From assembly GCF_006517275.1 (NCBI RefSeq), contig NZ_CP041191.1, positions 5,947,001 to 6,011,000 on the forward strand: a stretch of 64,000 nucleotides of DNA. The letters run 5' to 3'. Under the pieces are notes generated by a model that saw only the letters and a list, made by a program, of their open reading frames with translations, was not told the DNA's origin and searched no databases. The DNA is from Labrenzia sp. PHM005 (GTDB taxonomy: Bacteria > Pseudomonadota > Alphaproteobacteria > Rhizobiales > Stappiaceae). Shown in pieces: positions 25,555-33,966 of this stretch (the first letter of the stretch is position 1; every line of letters starts with the position of its first letter). Position numbers and translations under genes: made by a program.

Positions 25555-28287
25555 GTGACCATCCGCAATCTCGATGGTTTTTTTGCACCAAGCTCCATTG
25601 CCGTCCTCGGTCCTTGCCGCCATCCAGGCGTTTTGACGGACAAGTTGATTGCATGCCTTCACGCGATTGAAGAAAGCCACAAGGTGACACTGGTCGGGAT
25701 AGATTATTCCGTCCCCTTCAGCGGGCAGAGCGTACGAACACTGTCCGATCTCAAACAGACACCAGATCTGGTAATTTACCTGGCAAAGGCAGAGGCTCTT
25801 CCTGAGATCATCGAAGATCTCGGCGCCCGCGGCACAAGGGCAGTGCTGATCCCCTCGCCCGGTTATGAATCCTGGCCGGAGCCGGTCATGCAGGCTTGCC
25901 GTGAAGCGGCCCGAAAAACCAATCTGCGCTTGATCGGCCCCGGCAGTCTGGGAGTTTCAGTCCCGGCCAAAGGGCTCAATGCGCTGCTGAGTGCAGAACA
26001 GCCTACAAAAGGTGACATCGCCTTCTTCTCCCGCTCTGGCGCTGTCTTGAACGCGACCCTTTCCTGGGCCAAGACCCACAACACAGGTTTTTCATCCGTA
26101 GTGTCCCTTGGCGCGCGGATCGATGTCGATGTCAGCGACCTGATTGACTATTTCGCGCAGGATTACCGCACGCGCGCCATCGTTCTGCATCTGGAAGGCA
26201 TAGCCGTTCCGCGGAAATTCATGTCGGCGGCCCGGGCGGCGGCGCGCAGTAAACCTGTTATTGTCCTCAGATCCGGCCGGAGCCGGGACACCGGAGGCAC
26301 CGGGCGCACCCATGCCGGACGGCTGGCTAAATCCGACCTTGTCTACGAAACCGCGTTCCGTCGCGCTGGTCTCTTACGGGTCTACGATCTCGACGAAATG
26401 TTCGAAGCGCTGGAAACCCTTTCTCATGTCCGGGTGCCGCAGTGCCGCAACCTTGCCGTTATCGCGAACGGTCACAGCCTCGCAAGCCTGGCCTATGACC
26501 GGCTGGCCGCGCTCGGCGCCAATTTTGCGTCCTTGAGCGAAGAGACCCAATCCGAACTGCAACACTTCATTGGCAAGTCGCGCGATCTCGATGACACATC
26601 TGCGGGGCAAGCCTCGATTATTCTTCCAGAAGATACCTCTGCCGAGGAATTGACCTCAACGATCACCTCGGTTCTTAAAGATAAAAACGTGGATGGTGCT
26701 GTCGTATTGCAAGCCGCCAGCGCCTTTCAACCTTTGCCGGCCTTGGCCTCTGCCATCGCGGATGCTGCCAACCAGGATCGTAAGCGGCCGGGACGCCGAA
26801 AAGCCCTGGTTGCCGGACTGATCGGCGGCGACAGTGCAACACGTAAAGTCCTGACGGACGCAAAGGTGCCCAATTACGCCAGTCCGGCGGAAGCGGCACG
26901 CAGCCTGATGCATCTGGCACATGATGCCCAGGCACGTGAATTCCTGATGGCAGCGCCACCCAGCCTGCCGGCCAGTTTCACACCCGACACCAAAACCGCA
27001 CGCTCCATAGTCGAAACGGCTTTGGCCGAAGACCGGATCTGGCTGACACCAAAAGAGGTCTGCGACATTCTCCGAGCATATGATTTGCCGATCATGGCAA
27101 CGGACATGGCAACAACGCCTCAGGCCGCCGGCAAACTGTCTGAACCCTTTTTTAAGACGGTCAAGCATTGTGTCGCTAAGCTGATCTCGCCTGATCTGCC
27201 ATTTAAATCCAAAATCGACGGTGTCCGGCTTGGCTTGGAAAATCCGGCTGCGGTCGAACAGGCCGCCAAGGAGCTCATCGATAACACCCGCCGGGACTAT
27301 CCCGATGCTCGGATATCCGGAATTTCGGTTCACCCCATGCTGGAAGACCGGCACGGCCTGGAACTTTATCTTGGCCTTGCGGAAACACCGGAATTCGGAC
27401 CTGTTCTGGTGTTCGGCCAGGGCGGAACGGCGATCGAGGAGAGCGAAGATATCGCCCTTGAACTGCCGCCACTTGATCTGAATTTGGCAGAAGCGCAAAT
27501 TAACCGAACCCGGATCGCACGCCTGCTTGATGGCGGGCACTCCCGGCCAGCCCTAGATAAGGCAGCACTTGCGGAAGCCTTGGTCAAACTCTCGCAGATC
27601 ACCATCGATGTCCCCGAGATCCAGGAGCTGGACATCAATCCGATGGTGTCATTGCCCTCCGGCCTGGTCGCACTGGATGCGCGGATGACACTCTGCCATC
27701 CGCAAAAACGCCCCGGGCGAACCGGTGGCAGCCGTTTGGCAATTGCGCCCTATCCGAAGGAATGGGAGCAAACCCTAACAGTGAAGGGCGGGCGGCAAGT
27801 CTTTGTCCGGCCGGTGCGCCCGGAAGACGAAGACATGTTCAAGGCCTTCTTTGAACAGATCTCTCCGGAAGACTTGCGCCTTCGGTTTTTTGCACCTGTC
27901 AGGGAATTCAGCCACCGGTTTCTCGCCCGATTGACACAGCTCGATTATGCAAGAGCTATGGCTTTTACCGCGCTCGACCCGGAAGATGGATCTTTGCTTG
28001 GCGTTGTCCGCCTGCATGCTGACCCCGACCACCACACAGGCGAATATGCCGTCATGGTGCGCTCGGATCTGAAAGGCTATGGCCTTGGCTGGGCGCTGAT
28101 GAAACTGATCATCCGTTATGCGAAAGCGGACGGGATCGAGACCATCAAGGGTGAAGTTCTGAAAGAAAACACCTCAATGATCTCGATGTGTCAGGCGCTC
28201 GGATTTAAGATCACAACATCCCCCGACGATGCGGGAATTTCAGATGTGATCTTGCCCGTTACGGATTTGCCTGAGGACAGCGCCTGA
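25555..28287 (+). CDS. PatZ-like protein: NDP-forming acyl-CoA synthetase domains fused to GNAT acetyltransferase
   Basis: 910 residues. Domain order: CoA-binding Rossmann (about 8-130), succinyl-CoA-synthetase-like domains (about 150-450), an ATP-grasp domain (about 480-690, with GPVLVFGQGGTAIEESEDIALELPPL and ELDINPM), and a C-terminal GNAT (about 735-895; VMVRSDLKGYGLGWALMKLIIRYA). This is the architecture of Pat/PatZ protein lysine acetyltransferases that modify and inactivate acetyl-CoA synthetase and other enzymes. Unlike E. coli PatZ, it keeps a histidine (His253, in RTHAGRLAKSD) where ADP-forming synthetases have the phospho-His, though flanking residues differ. The GTG start has AAAGGA upstream. 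Either regulatory acetylation or residual synthetase activity is possible. Confidence 0.87.
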   Translation: MTIRNLDGFFAPSSIAVLGPCRHPGVLTDKLIACLHAIEESHKVTLVGIDYSVPFSGQSVRTLSDLKQTPDLVIYLAKAEALPEIIEDLGARGTRAVLIPSPGYESWPEPVMQACREAARKTNLRLIGPGSLGVSVPAKGLNALLSAEQPTKGDIAFFSRSGAVLNATLSWAKTHNTGFSSVVSLGARIDVDVSDLIDYFAQDYRTRAIVLHLEGIAVPRKFMSAARAAARSKPVIVLRSGRSRDTGGTGRTHAGRLAKSDLVYETAFRRAGLLRVYDLDEMFEALETLSHVRVPQCRNLAVIANGHSLASLAYDRLAALGANFASLSEETQSELQHFIGKSRDLDDTSAGQASIILPEDTSAEELTSTITSVLKDKNVDGAVVLQAASAFQPLPALASAIADAANQDRKRPGRRKALVAGLIGGDSATRKVLTDAKVPNYASPAEAARSLMHLAHDAQAREFLMAAPPSLPASFTPDTKTARSIVETALAEDRIWLTPKEVCDILRAYDLPIMATDMATTPQAAGKLSEPFFKTVKHCVAKLISPDLPFKSKIDGVRLGLENPAAVEQAAKELIDNTRRDYPDARISGISVHPMLEDRHGLELYLGLAETPEFGPVLVFGQGGTAIEESEDIALELPPLDLNLAEAQINRTRIARLLDGGHSRPALDKAALAEALVKLSQITIDVPEIQELDINPMVSLPSGLVALDARMTLCHPQKRPGRTGGSRLAIAPYPKEWEQTLTVKGGRQVFVRPVRPEDEDMFKAFFEQISPEDLRLRFFAPVREFSHRFLARLTQLDYARAMAFTALDPEDGSLLGVVRLHADPDHHTGEYAVMVRSDLKGYGLGWALMKLIIRYAKADGIETIKGEVLKENTSMISMCQALGFKITTSPDDAGISDVILPVTDLPEDSA

Positions 28288-28296
28288 TCTGTTGGC

Positions 28297-29967
28297 TCAA
28301 CCCTTTTCGGCCGCTGCTCGGATCTGGCTGAGGCTGGCGCCAGGGGTGATGGCTTCCGGATCCAGCTTCAAATGCAAGATAGCCGGTTTGCCAGAAGCAC
28401 GCGCCCGCTCATAAGCCGGACCGAACTCTTCGGTCGTCTCAACCGTTTCACCAAAGGCGCCATAACATTTCGCCAATTCGGCAAAATCCGGATTGACCAA
28501 CTTGGTCGCCGATGGACGGCCCGGGTAGGTACGTTCTTGGTGCATACGGATGGTGCCATACATGCCGTTGTCGATGACCAGCACGATAATGTTGGCGGCT
28601 TCCTGACAGGCTGTACCGAACTCTTGCATGGTCATTTGCAGGCAGCCGTCCCCGGCAAAACACACGACCTCGCGGTCTGGGAAAGTAAGCTTTCCAGCGA
28701 CCGCGGCTGGAAGACCGTAGCCCATCGACCCAGAGGTTGGGGCGGCTTGTGTGGCAAACCGGCGGAACCGGTGAAACCGGTGCAGCCATGTGGCGTAGTT
28801 GCCTGCGCCATTGGTGCAGACCACATCTTCCGGCAGGTTGTTCTCCAGCCACTCCATGACGCCGGACATCTGTAAACTGCCTGGGATTTCCGGTCGCGCT
28901 CCAGACCAACCCAGATAATCTTGATGGGCCTTTTCCGCTTCACCGGCGCCCTTTAGTTCTGCTGGTGGTTGCAGGCCTTCAACCGCCTTACAGAAAGCTG
29001 TCGGGCTGGCGTTGATCGACAAATCCGCCCGGTACACTCGGCCGAGCTCTTCAGCATCGGCATGAACATGCACCAGCTGCTGGCTCGGGGCCGGGATATC
29101 CAGCAAGGAATAAGACTGGCTCGGCATTTCCGACAGGCGGCCACCAACCAGCAGAATCAAGTCGGATGCTTTGACGCGGGCGAGCAGTTTCGGATTGATA
29201 CCGATGCCAACATCGCCGGCATAGTTCGGATGCAGATTGTCGAACAGCATTTGACGGCGGAAGGAACAGGCAACCGGCAGATCAAACCGTTCCGCAAAGC
29301 GGGTGAAGGCGGCAACAGCTTCTTCGGACCATCGGCTGCCGCCGAGAATGGCGATCGGCCGTTCCGCCGCCCAAAGCCGCTTTTGCAAATCTGCCATTTG
29401 CGGCAGGCCTGGATAGGTCTCAACTTGCTGCCAGGCTGGCGGTTGAGCAACATCGGCGAGTTCCACAAGTGTGTCTTCCGGCAGAGCCAGAACCACAGGC
29501 CCTGGGCGTCCAGAAGTCGCGACATGATAGGCGCGGGAGATGAACTCCGGAACCCGGTCTGCGTGATCGATCTCCGCCACCCATTTGGCAATGCCGCCGA
29601 ACATCTGGCGATAGTCGACTTCCTGGAAGGCTTCGCGCTCGCGCATACCCCGCTCTATCTGACCAATAAACAGGATCATCGGCGTGGAATCCTGGGCAGC
29701 CACATGGACCCCTGCGGACGCATTGGTTGCTCCGGGTCCCCGGGTCACCATGCAGATCCCCGGTTTGCCGGTCAGCTTGCCATGGGCGTCGGCCATCATC
29801 GCCGCGCCGCCTTCCTGGCGGCAGACGGTCACCGGGATGGATGCATCATGCAGAGCATCGAGGACTGCCAGATAGCTTTCACCTGGAACACAATAAACGC
29901 GCTCCGCTCCATGGCGCTCAAGCGCATCTACCAACAACTGGCCACCGGATTTCGCTCCGCTATTCAT
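28297..29967 (-). CDS. Thiamine-diphosphate-dependent enzyme, acetolactate synthase-like (1)
   Basis: About 556 residues in the three-domain ThDP decarboxylase/synthase plan: Pyr domain with the activating Glu in CRQEGGAAMMADAHGK, a central domain, and a PP domain with the ThDP motif GDGCLQMTMQEFGTACQEAANIIVLVIDNGMYG. The catalytic residues are intact. It lacks clear acetolactate synthase context (no ilvN/ilvC), so the substrate is unknown; glyoxylate carboligase-like or 2-oxoacid decarboxylase activities are alternatives. The ATG at 29967 is favoured over that at 29973 because of GAGGG spacing. It is convergent with the PatZ-like gene and divergent from the haemoglobin gene. Confidence 0.8.
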   Translation of the reverse strand: MNSGAKSGGQLLVDALERHGAERVYCVPGESYLAVLDALHDASIPVTVCRQEGGAAMMADAHGKLTGKPGICMVTRGPGATNASAGVHVAAQDSTPMILFIGQIERGMREREAFQEVDYRQMFGGIAKWVAEIDHADRVPEFISRAYHVATSGRPGPVVLALPEDTLVELADVAQPPAWQQVETYPGLPQMADLQKRLWAAERPIAILGGSRWSEEAVAAFTRFAERFDLPVACSFRRQMLFDNLHPNYAGDVGIGINPKLLARVKASDLILLVGGRLSEMPSQSYSLLDIPAPSQQLVHVHADAEELGRVYRADLSINASPTAFCKAVEGLQPPAELKGAGEAEKAHQDYLGWSGARPEIPGSLQMSGVMEWLENNLPEDVVCTNGAGNYATWLHRFHRFRRFATQAAPTSGSMGYGLPAAVAGKLTFPDREVVCFAGDGCLQMTMQEFGTACQEAANIIVLVIDNGMYGTIRMHQERTYPGRPSATKLVNPDFAELAKCYGAFGETVETTEEFGPAYERARASGKPAILHLKLDPEAITPGASLSQIRAAAEKG

Positions 29968-30191
29968 TCCCATCCCTCATGACATTAGGTTTGATCTATG
30001 GCAGGTGTTATAAACATAGTCCAATATTTGAGGCTCTGGCAGAGTGGCCCGTCACATTAATTTGCAATAACATCATTCCTTTTTGGATTGAATAGGCGAT
30101 CAAGCACCTAACAACACAACGCTACCGACCTTGACAAAACGCAGCAAGATTACGCCACGATCAAAGATAGGAATTTCGCGATTCAATCACA

Positions 30192-30206
30192 GTAAATTCA
30201 ATTTAC
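30192..30206. promoter_or_regulatory. Palindrome GTAAATT-C-AATTTAC upstream of the haemoglobin gene
   Basis: This 15-bp palindrome lies directly upstream of a possible -35 box (TTGAAA 30211-30216, 17-bp spacer, TTGATA 30234-30239). Its place near -46 would suit an activator or repressor. The regulator is unknown. The rest of the 340-nt AT-rich gap (29968-30307) shows no gene. Confidence 0.4.
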
Positions 30207-30307
30207 ACTATTGAAATTTTTAAGTGCGTTACTTTGATATCGGCTGTTATGTGTGATTACTGAAAGTTATCACAATGTCGAAATTAAGTATTCTTAAGGA
30301 GATCATT

Positions 30308-30739
30308 GTGAATAAACACGAGATCAAGTTGGTTCAAGACAGCTTCGCGAAGGCAGCCCCCTTAGGAGAGAAGGTTGCAGAGATTTTTTATCAAGAATTA
30401 TTTGAAATAGACCCTGCGCTGAAATCTATGTTCAAGAACGATATGAAAGACCAGGGCAAGAAGCTACTGTCCGCCTTGACCATGATTGTCCGAAATCTGG
30501 AAAACACTGATGTGATCGTGCCTGCCGCCGAAAAGCTTGCAGTCAAACATCTCGATTACGGTGTGACTGCCCGGCACTACACGTTTGTTGGTAATGCACT
30601 TCTTCGAACCCTGAAAAAGGGGCTTGGAAACGAATTTACGCCCGAAGTGAGAGAAGCCTGGATTACAGCTTATCAATTGCTCGCGGACGTGATGCGCGCT
30701 GCTGCCTATCCGCAACAGCGCTCAGCAGCCCGTGGCTAG
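30308..30739 (+). CDS. Single-domain bacterial haemoglobin (Vitreoscilla-type globin)
   Basis: 143 residues forming one globin domain: LVQDSFAKAAPLGEKVAEIFYQELFEIDP (helices A-B), FKNDMKDQGKKLLSAL with Gln49 at distal E7, proximal His81 in AVKHLDYGV, and FTPEVREAWITAYQLLADVM. Gln-E7 and His-F8 match Vitreoscilla-type haemoglobins, which bind oxygen and detoxify nitric oxide with a reductase partner; no reductase domain is present. I use the GTG at 30308, six nt after AAGGAG, instead of the ATG at 30275. A palindrome lies about 100 nt upstream. It converges with a small conserved gene. Confidence 0.92.
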   Translation: MNKHEIKLVQDSFAKAAPLGEKVAEIFYQELFEIDPALKSMFKNDMKDQGKKLLSALTMIVRNLENTDVIVPAAEKLAVKHLDYGVTARHYTFVGNALLRTLKKGLGNEFTPEVREAWITAYQLLADVMRAAAYPQQRSAARG

Positions 30740-30759
30740 GGCCAGGACCCAAGTGTTTT

Positions 30760-31140
30760 TTAAACAGACTGAACGGTCACCACCTGGAAGGTGTGTAGGT
30801 CACCGTCTTCATCTTTGATCGAGACATATTCACCCGGTGTGAACGCGTGCGCTCCAAACCGGTAGCCCGCTTCATCGTCATCATCACCGTCAATGTCATA
30901 GTGGAACGCCCATGAACCGCCTGGACGGTGAATCAAATGACCAATCTCCTCGACCTCGTCGCCCCAGAATCGGCGCACGCGGCAATGATCGCGTTCTTTT
31001 TTCCAAAGACCGGCGTCAATATGGCCGGTCTCATCCAGTGGTGCTGTAAATTCATACCCATGACGCGCCGAGCCTTGCGGAAACTCTTTGGTCCGGGCCA
31101 GGTTCAGCCTGATCTTTTTCAAAGCTGGAAAGTCGTTCAT
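30760..31140 (-). CDS. Conserved alphaproteobacterial protein of unknown function
   Basis: 126 residues, acidic, with no signal peptide or membrane segment. It contains LARTKEFPQGSARHGYEF, RVRRFWGDEVEEIGHLIHRPGGSWAFHYD, a run of acidic residues (DGDDDDEAG), and FTPGEYVSIKDEDGDLHTFQVV. I recognise the pattern as a widespread uncharacterised alphaproteobacterial family. The small beta-rich sequence suggests a compact single domain. The ATG is well placed after GGAGGGC. It is convergent with the haemoglobin gene and divergent from the kinase fusion at 31267. Confidence 0.8.
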   Translation of the reverse strand: MNDFPALKKIRLNLARTKEFPQGSARHGYEFTAPLDETGHIDAGLWKKERDHCRVRRFWGDEVEEIGHLIHRPGGSWAFHYDIDGDDDDEAGYRFGAHAFTPGEYVSIKDEDGDLHTFQVVTVQSV

Positions 31141-31266
31141 GGAGCCCTCCTAGTGCTGACAAGTACTCTTATATGTGCCACATCGCTGTGACCTTACATT
31201 GAGAAGAATCAAACCTGTTAGCGCACCTGTGGGGCAAACTGCCCGTTAACAGACGAAGGACGGATC

Positions 31267-32808
31267 ATGGATCGCACAGACACACAGAACGAGGCACTCT
31301 CCTATTTCGAAGGCCTCCCGTCCGACGACCCGTCCCGACCGGATGTGGTCCGCATCGACACCCACGCGAACGTAGTGTTTCTGGTTGGGTCAAAAGCTTA
31401 CAAGATCAAACGCGCCGTCCAATTCCCCTTTCTCGATTATTCTACATTGGCGCTGCGTGAAGACGCCTGTAAAGCTGAAATCACCTTCAACCAGGCAAAT
31501 GCACCCGAGATCTACCTCCGGGCGCTGCCAGTTACCCGTCAAGAAGATGGCTCCCTTGCCCTGGACGGAGGTGGCACTCCAATAGAATGGGCGGTTGAGA
31601 TGAATCGCTTCGACCGCAGCAATGAACTGGACTCTGTCGCTGCCAACAGCGTTTTTTCTTATCGATTGTCCGAACAGCTCGCACAAATGATGGTGTCCGC
31701 GCACGCGCATGCTCCGCTGAGAAAGGGGCCGGATTTTTATTCCGAACTCGCTACCTATGTGGATCAAAATGATGCGGCCTTTCACGAGCATCCAGAGTTG
31801 TTTGCTTCCGATGAGGTCCATCATTTAACACGCGCTTCAAGAGCAGCCCTTGCGTCCATTCACGATCTGATCCTCAAGCGCGGTGAATTGGGCTTGATCC
31901 GGCGGTGCCATGGCGATGCGCACCTGCGCAACATCGTCCTGATAGATGGCAAACTGGTACTTTTCGATGCCGTGGAGTTTTCTGACGCCATTGCCACCAA
32001 TGACATTCTATATGATCTCGCCTTTTTGCTGATGGACCTTTGGGAACGAGGTCAGCCGAAGGCCGCCAACAGGGTCTTCAATCGTTATCTGGACCTCAGC
32101 CCACTAACGGAAAATCCGGAAGGCCTCGCGGCCTTGCCGTTTTACTTGATGATGCGCGCGGCAATCCGCTCCAAAATCGCAGCTGCTTCAGCGCTCAACC
32201 AATCTGACCCGGCCTTGAAAGCGGCCCAACAAGCGCAGGCGAAAACCTATTTCAAGTATGCCTTGGGCTTTTTAGAGCCGTCACAGCCGGAGCTTTTGGC
32301 AATCGGCGGGCTTTCCGGCACCGGCAAGACGACACTGGCCTATGGACTGGCCCCGGAGATTGGCCGGGCACCGGGCGCGCGGGTGTTACGAACTGATGTC
32401 AAACGCAAAAAACTGCTTGGCCTATCAGAAACTGAAAAAGCCCCAAAAAGCGCCTATACCAAAGAAGCTTCCGACAAAATTTATCATGCTGTAGATGCCG
32501 AAATGCAGGCTGTGTTAGCTGCAGGTCATTCGGCGATTTATGATGCTGTTTTTGCGGCAGAAGCTGAGCGCACGGCCATTGAGACAGTGAGCGCACGGGT
32601 TGAGGCCGGGTTTCACGGTCTTTGGCTTAGCGCCGATGCTGACACACTGAAGCAGCGGATCAAAGCACGTGACGGCGATGCTTCTGACGCAACAGCCGAG
32701 ATTGTTGATCAGCAACTCACCTACGATCTCGGCCGGATGACCTGGCCGCAGGTGGATGCCGGTGCCGACGCCGACACTGTTCTGCGTCAAGCAAAGGCAG
32801 CTTTATAA
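31267..32808 (+). CDS. Bifunctional phosphotransferase/P-loop kinase fusion (COG2187-COG0645 type)
   Basis: 513 residues. The first two thirds resemble the aminoglycoside/choline kinase fold, with the catalytic loop RCHGDAHLRNIVL and the metal-binding LFDAVEFSDAIATND. The last third is a P-loop kinase with Walker A GGLSGTGKTTLA and a lid-like region. Such fusions are widespread and annotated as phosphotransferase/AAA ATPases; the substrate is unknown and antibiotic resistance should not be assumed. The ATG has AAGGA upstream. It is a single gene converging on azlD. Confidence 0.82.
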   Translation: MDRTDTQNEALSYFEGLPSDDPSRPDVVRIDTHANVVFLVGSKAYKIKRAVQFPFLDYSTLALREDACKAEITFNQANAPEIYLRALPVTRQEDGSLALDGGGTPIEWAVEMNRFDRSNELDSVAANSVFSYRLSEQLAQMMVSAHAHAPLRKGPDFYSELATYVDQNDAAFHEHPELFASDEVHHLTRASRAALASIHDLILKRGELGLIRRCHGDAHLRNIVLIDGKLVLFDAVEFSDAIATNDILYDLAFLLMDLWERGQPKAANRVFNRYLDLSPLTENPEGLAALPFYLMMRAAIRSKIAAASALNQSDPALKAAQQAQAKTYFKYALGFLEPSQPELLAIGGLSGTGKTTLAYGLAPEIGRAPGARVLRTDVKRKKLLGLSETEKAPKSAYTKEASDKIYHAVDAEMQAVLAAGHSAIYDAVFAAEAERTAIETVSARVEAGFHGLWLSADADTLKQRIKARDGDASDATAEIVDQQLTYDLGRMTWPQVDAGADADTVLRQAKAAL

Positions 32809-32824
32809 TCTTTTGCCCAGAGCT

Positions 32825-33145
32825 CTAGAGGCCAGCTGCCCGCATCGCTGCGGCAGCTGCGGCAGCGCAGAAAACGGCCACATATTCCTTGCGCAATTTG
32901 ATTTGCGCGGCCGCGGCAACGATCAGACATAATCCAACGGCCAGGCCGCCCTTCAAGATGATCGGCAAGATGGTCGAGACGATGATCGCCCCCGGGAGTG
33001 CTTCCAGCCCCCGTCGCACGCGGGGTGTCAACGGCATACGCCCCATGACCCAATAGCCGCCGGCACGTAAGGCATAGGTTGCCGCTGTCATCCCCAAAAC
33101 GGCAAGTACAAACATCATGTCTGCGGAAAAAGCACCATCAGTCAT
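32825..33145 (-). CDS. azlD: AzlD family branched-chain amino acid export subunit
   Basis: 106 residues with about four membrane segments. Motifs: VLGMTAATYALRAGGYWVMGRMPLTPRVRRGLEALPGAIIVSTILP, typical of AzlD. With AzlC it forms a small exporter for branched-chain amino acids. I place the start at the ATG at 33145, which overlaps the azlC stop by 8 nt, in agreement with translational coupling. Confidence 0.88.
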   Translation of the reverse strand: MTDGAFSADMMFVLAVLGMTAATYALRAGGYWVMGRMPLTPRVRRGLEALPGAIIVSTILPIILKGGLAVGLCLIVAAAAQIKLRKEYVAVFCAAAAAAAMRAAGL

Positions 33146-33839
33146 CGAGATACGCCCCCGCAAATGCACCGGCTATCGCGCCGGTAAAGATGCTCCAGTA
33201 ACCGCCCACCAAGGCCCAGGTGGCTGTTGCTACGACGCCGGCAACCAGCCAGCTCACAGTCTGACGTTTGCCCTTCCACAATGGAACCAGCAGGGCCGCA
33301 AAGAAGGCCGGTAGAATAACATCGAGACCAAAAGCCTTCGGATCAGAGATAAGGCTGCCAGCAAAGTATCCTGGGATCACAGACAAGGACCAGACGGTCC
33401 AAGTGATCAAACCGCTGCCCAGGTAAATCCCCCAATCCCGCGTGCCTTTGTCATATTCGGACAGGGATATCAGCCAATTGAGATCTGTCAGGAAGTAAAG
33501 AGCCGGATAGGTCTTATAGCCCGGCACCTGACCTAACCAAGGCCGCAGGCTGGCTCCGATCAGCAGCATGCGCATATTGACCGCTGCCGTCACACCAACC
33601 ATTGCCACAAGCGTTCCCCATGTCAGGGGATCGCTGTAGACTTCCATGGCCACAAACTGGCTCGCCCCGGCAAACACCAGGGAATTCATCAATATGGTCT
33701 CCAGAAAGGTCAGGCCTTTTTGCGCTGCGACCGTGCCGAAGACCGCGCCCAGCGCGATAATTCCCGGAAACACGGGAACACACAAAAGAGCCCCCTGAAC
33801 ACAGCCTTTGAAGCTGAGGGTGACATTACGTTCCAACAT
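33138..33839 (-). CDS. azlC: AzlC family branched-chain amino acid permease
   Basis: 233 residues with about six to seven membrane segments. The AzlC pattern includes VFPGIIALGAVFGTVAAQKGLTFLETILMNSLVFAGASQFVAMEVY, NMRMLLIGASLRPWLGQVP and FFAALLVPLW. It forms the large part of the AzlCD exporter in the inner membrane. It starts with ATG at 33839; the 127 nt upstream to the TauE gene hold no obvious site. Confidence 0.9.
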   Translation of the reverse strand: MLERNVTLSFKGCVQGALLCVPVFPGIIALGAVFGTVAAQKGLTFLETILMNSLVFAGASQFVAMEVYSDPLTWGTLVAMVGVTAAVNMRMLLIGASLRPWLGQVPGYKTYPALYFLTDLNWLISLSEYDKGTRDWGIYLGSGLITWTVWSLSVIPGYFAGSLISDPKAFGLDVILPAFFAALLVPLWKGKRQTVSWLVAGVVATATWALVGGYWSIFTGAIAGAFAGAYLDD

Positions 33840-33966
33840 ATTTGTCCTGTAGCCGGCTTAGCCGGTCATCGATGGAATTCCAACCATCATTGTTCCTGAT
33901 CCGCGCCAATAGGACCAATGAAACCTTTTCATCCGGTCTATCAATAATCGTGGTGGAACACGGCTC

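Noticed and set aside
26656..27540. 294-codon antisense frame within the PatZ-like gene
   Set aside because: The forward strand encodes a continuous, conserved multi-domain protein across the whole stretch.
28969..29982. 337-codon frame opposite the first ThDP enzyme
   Set aside because: Composition is rich in Arg, Gly, His and Cys with no motif; it is a shadow of the ThDP gene.
30088..30103. TTGAATAGGCGATCAA as an FNR box before the haemoglobin gene
   Set aside because: The TTGA and TCAA halves are separated by eight bases, not six, so the half-sites are out of phase for FNR/FixK proteins.
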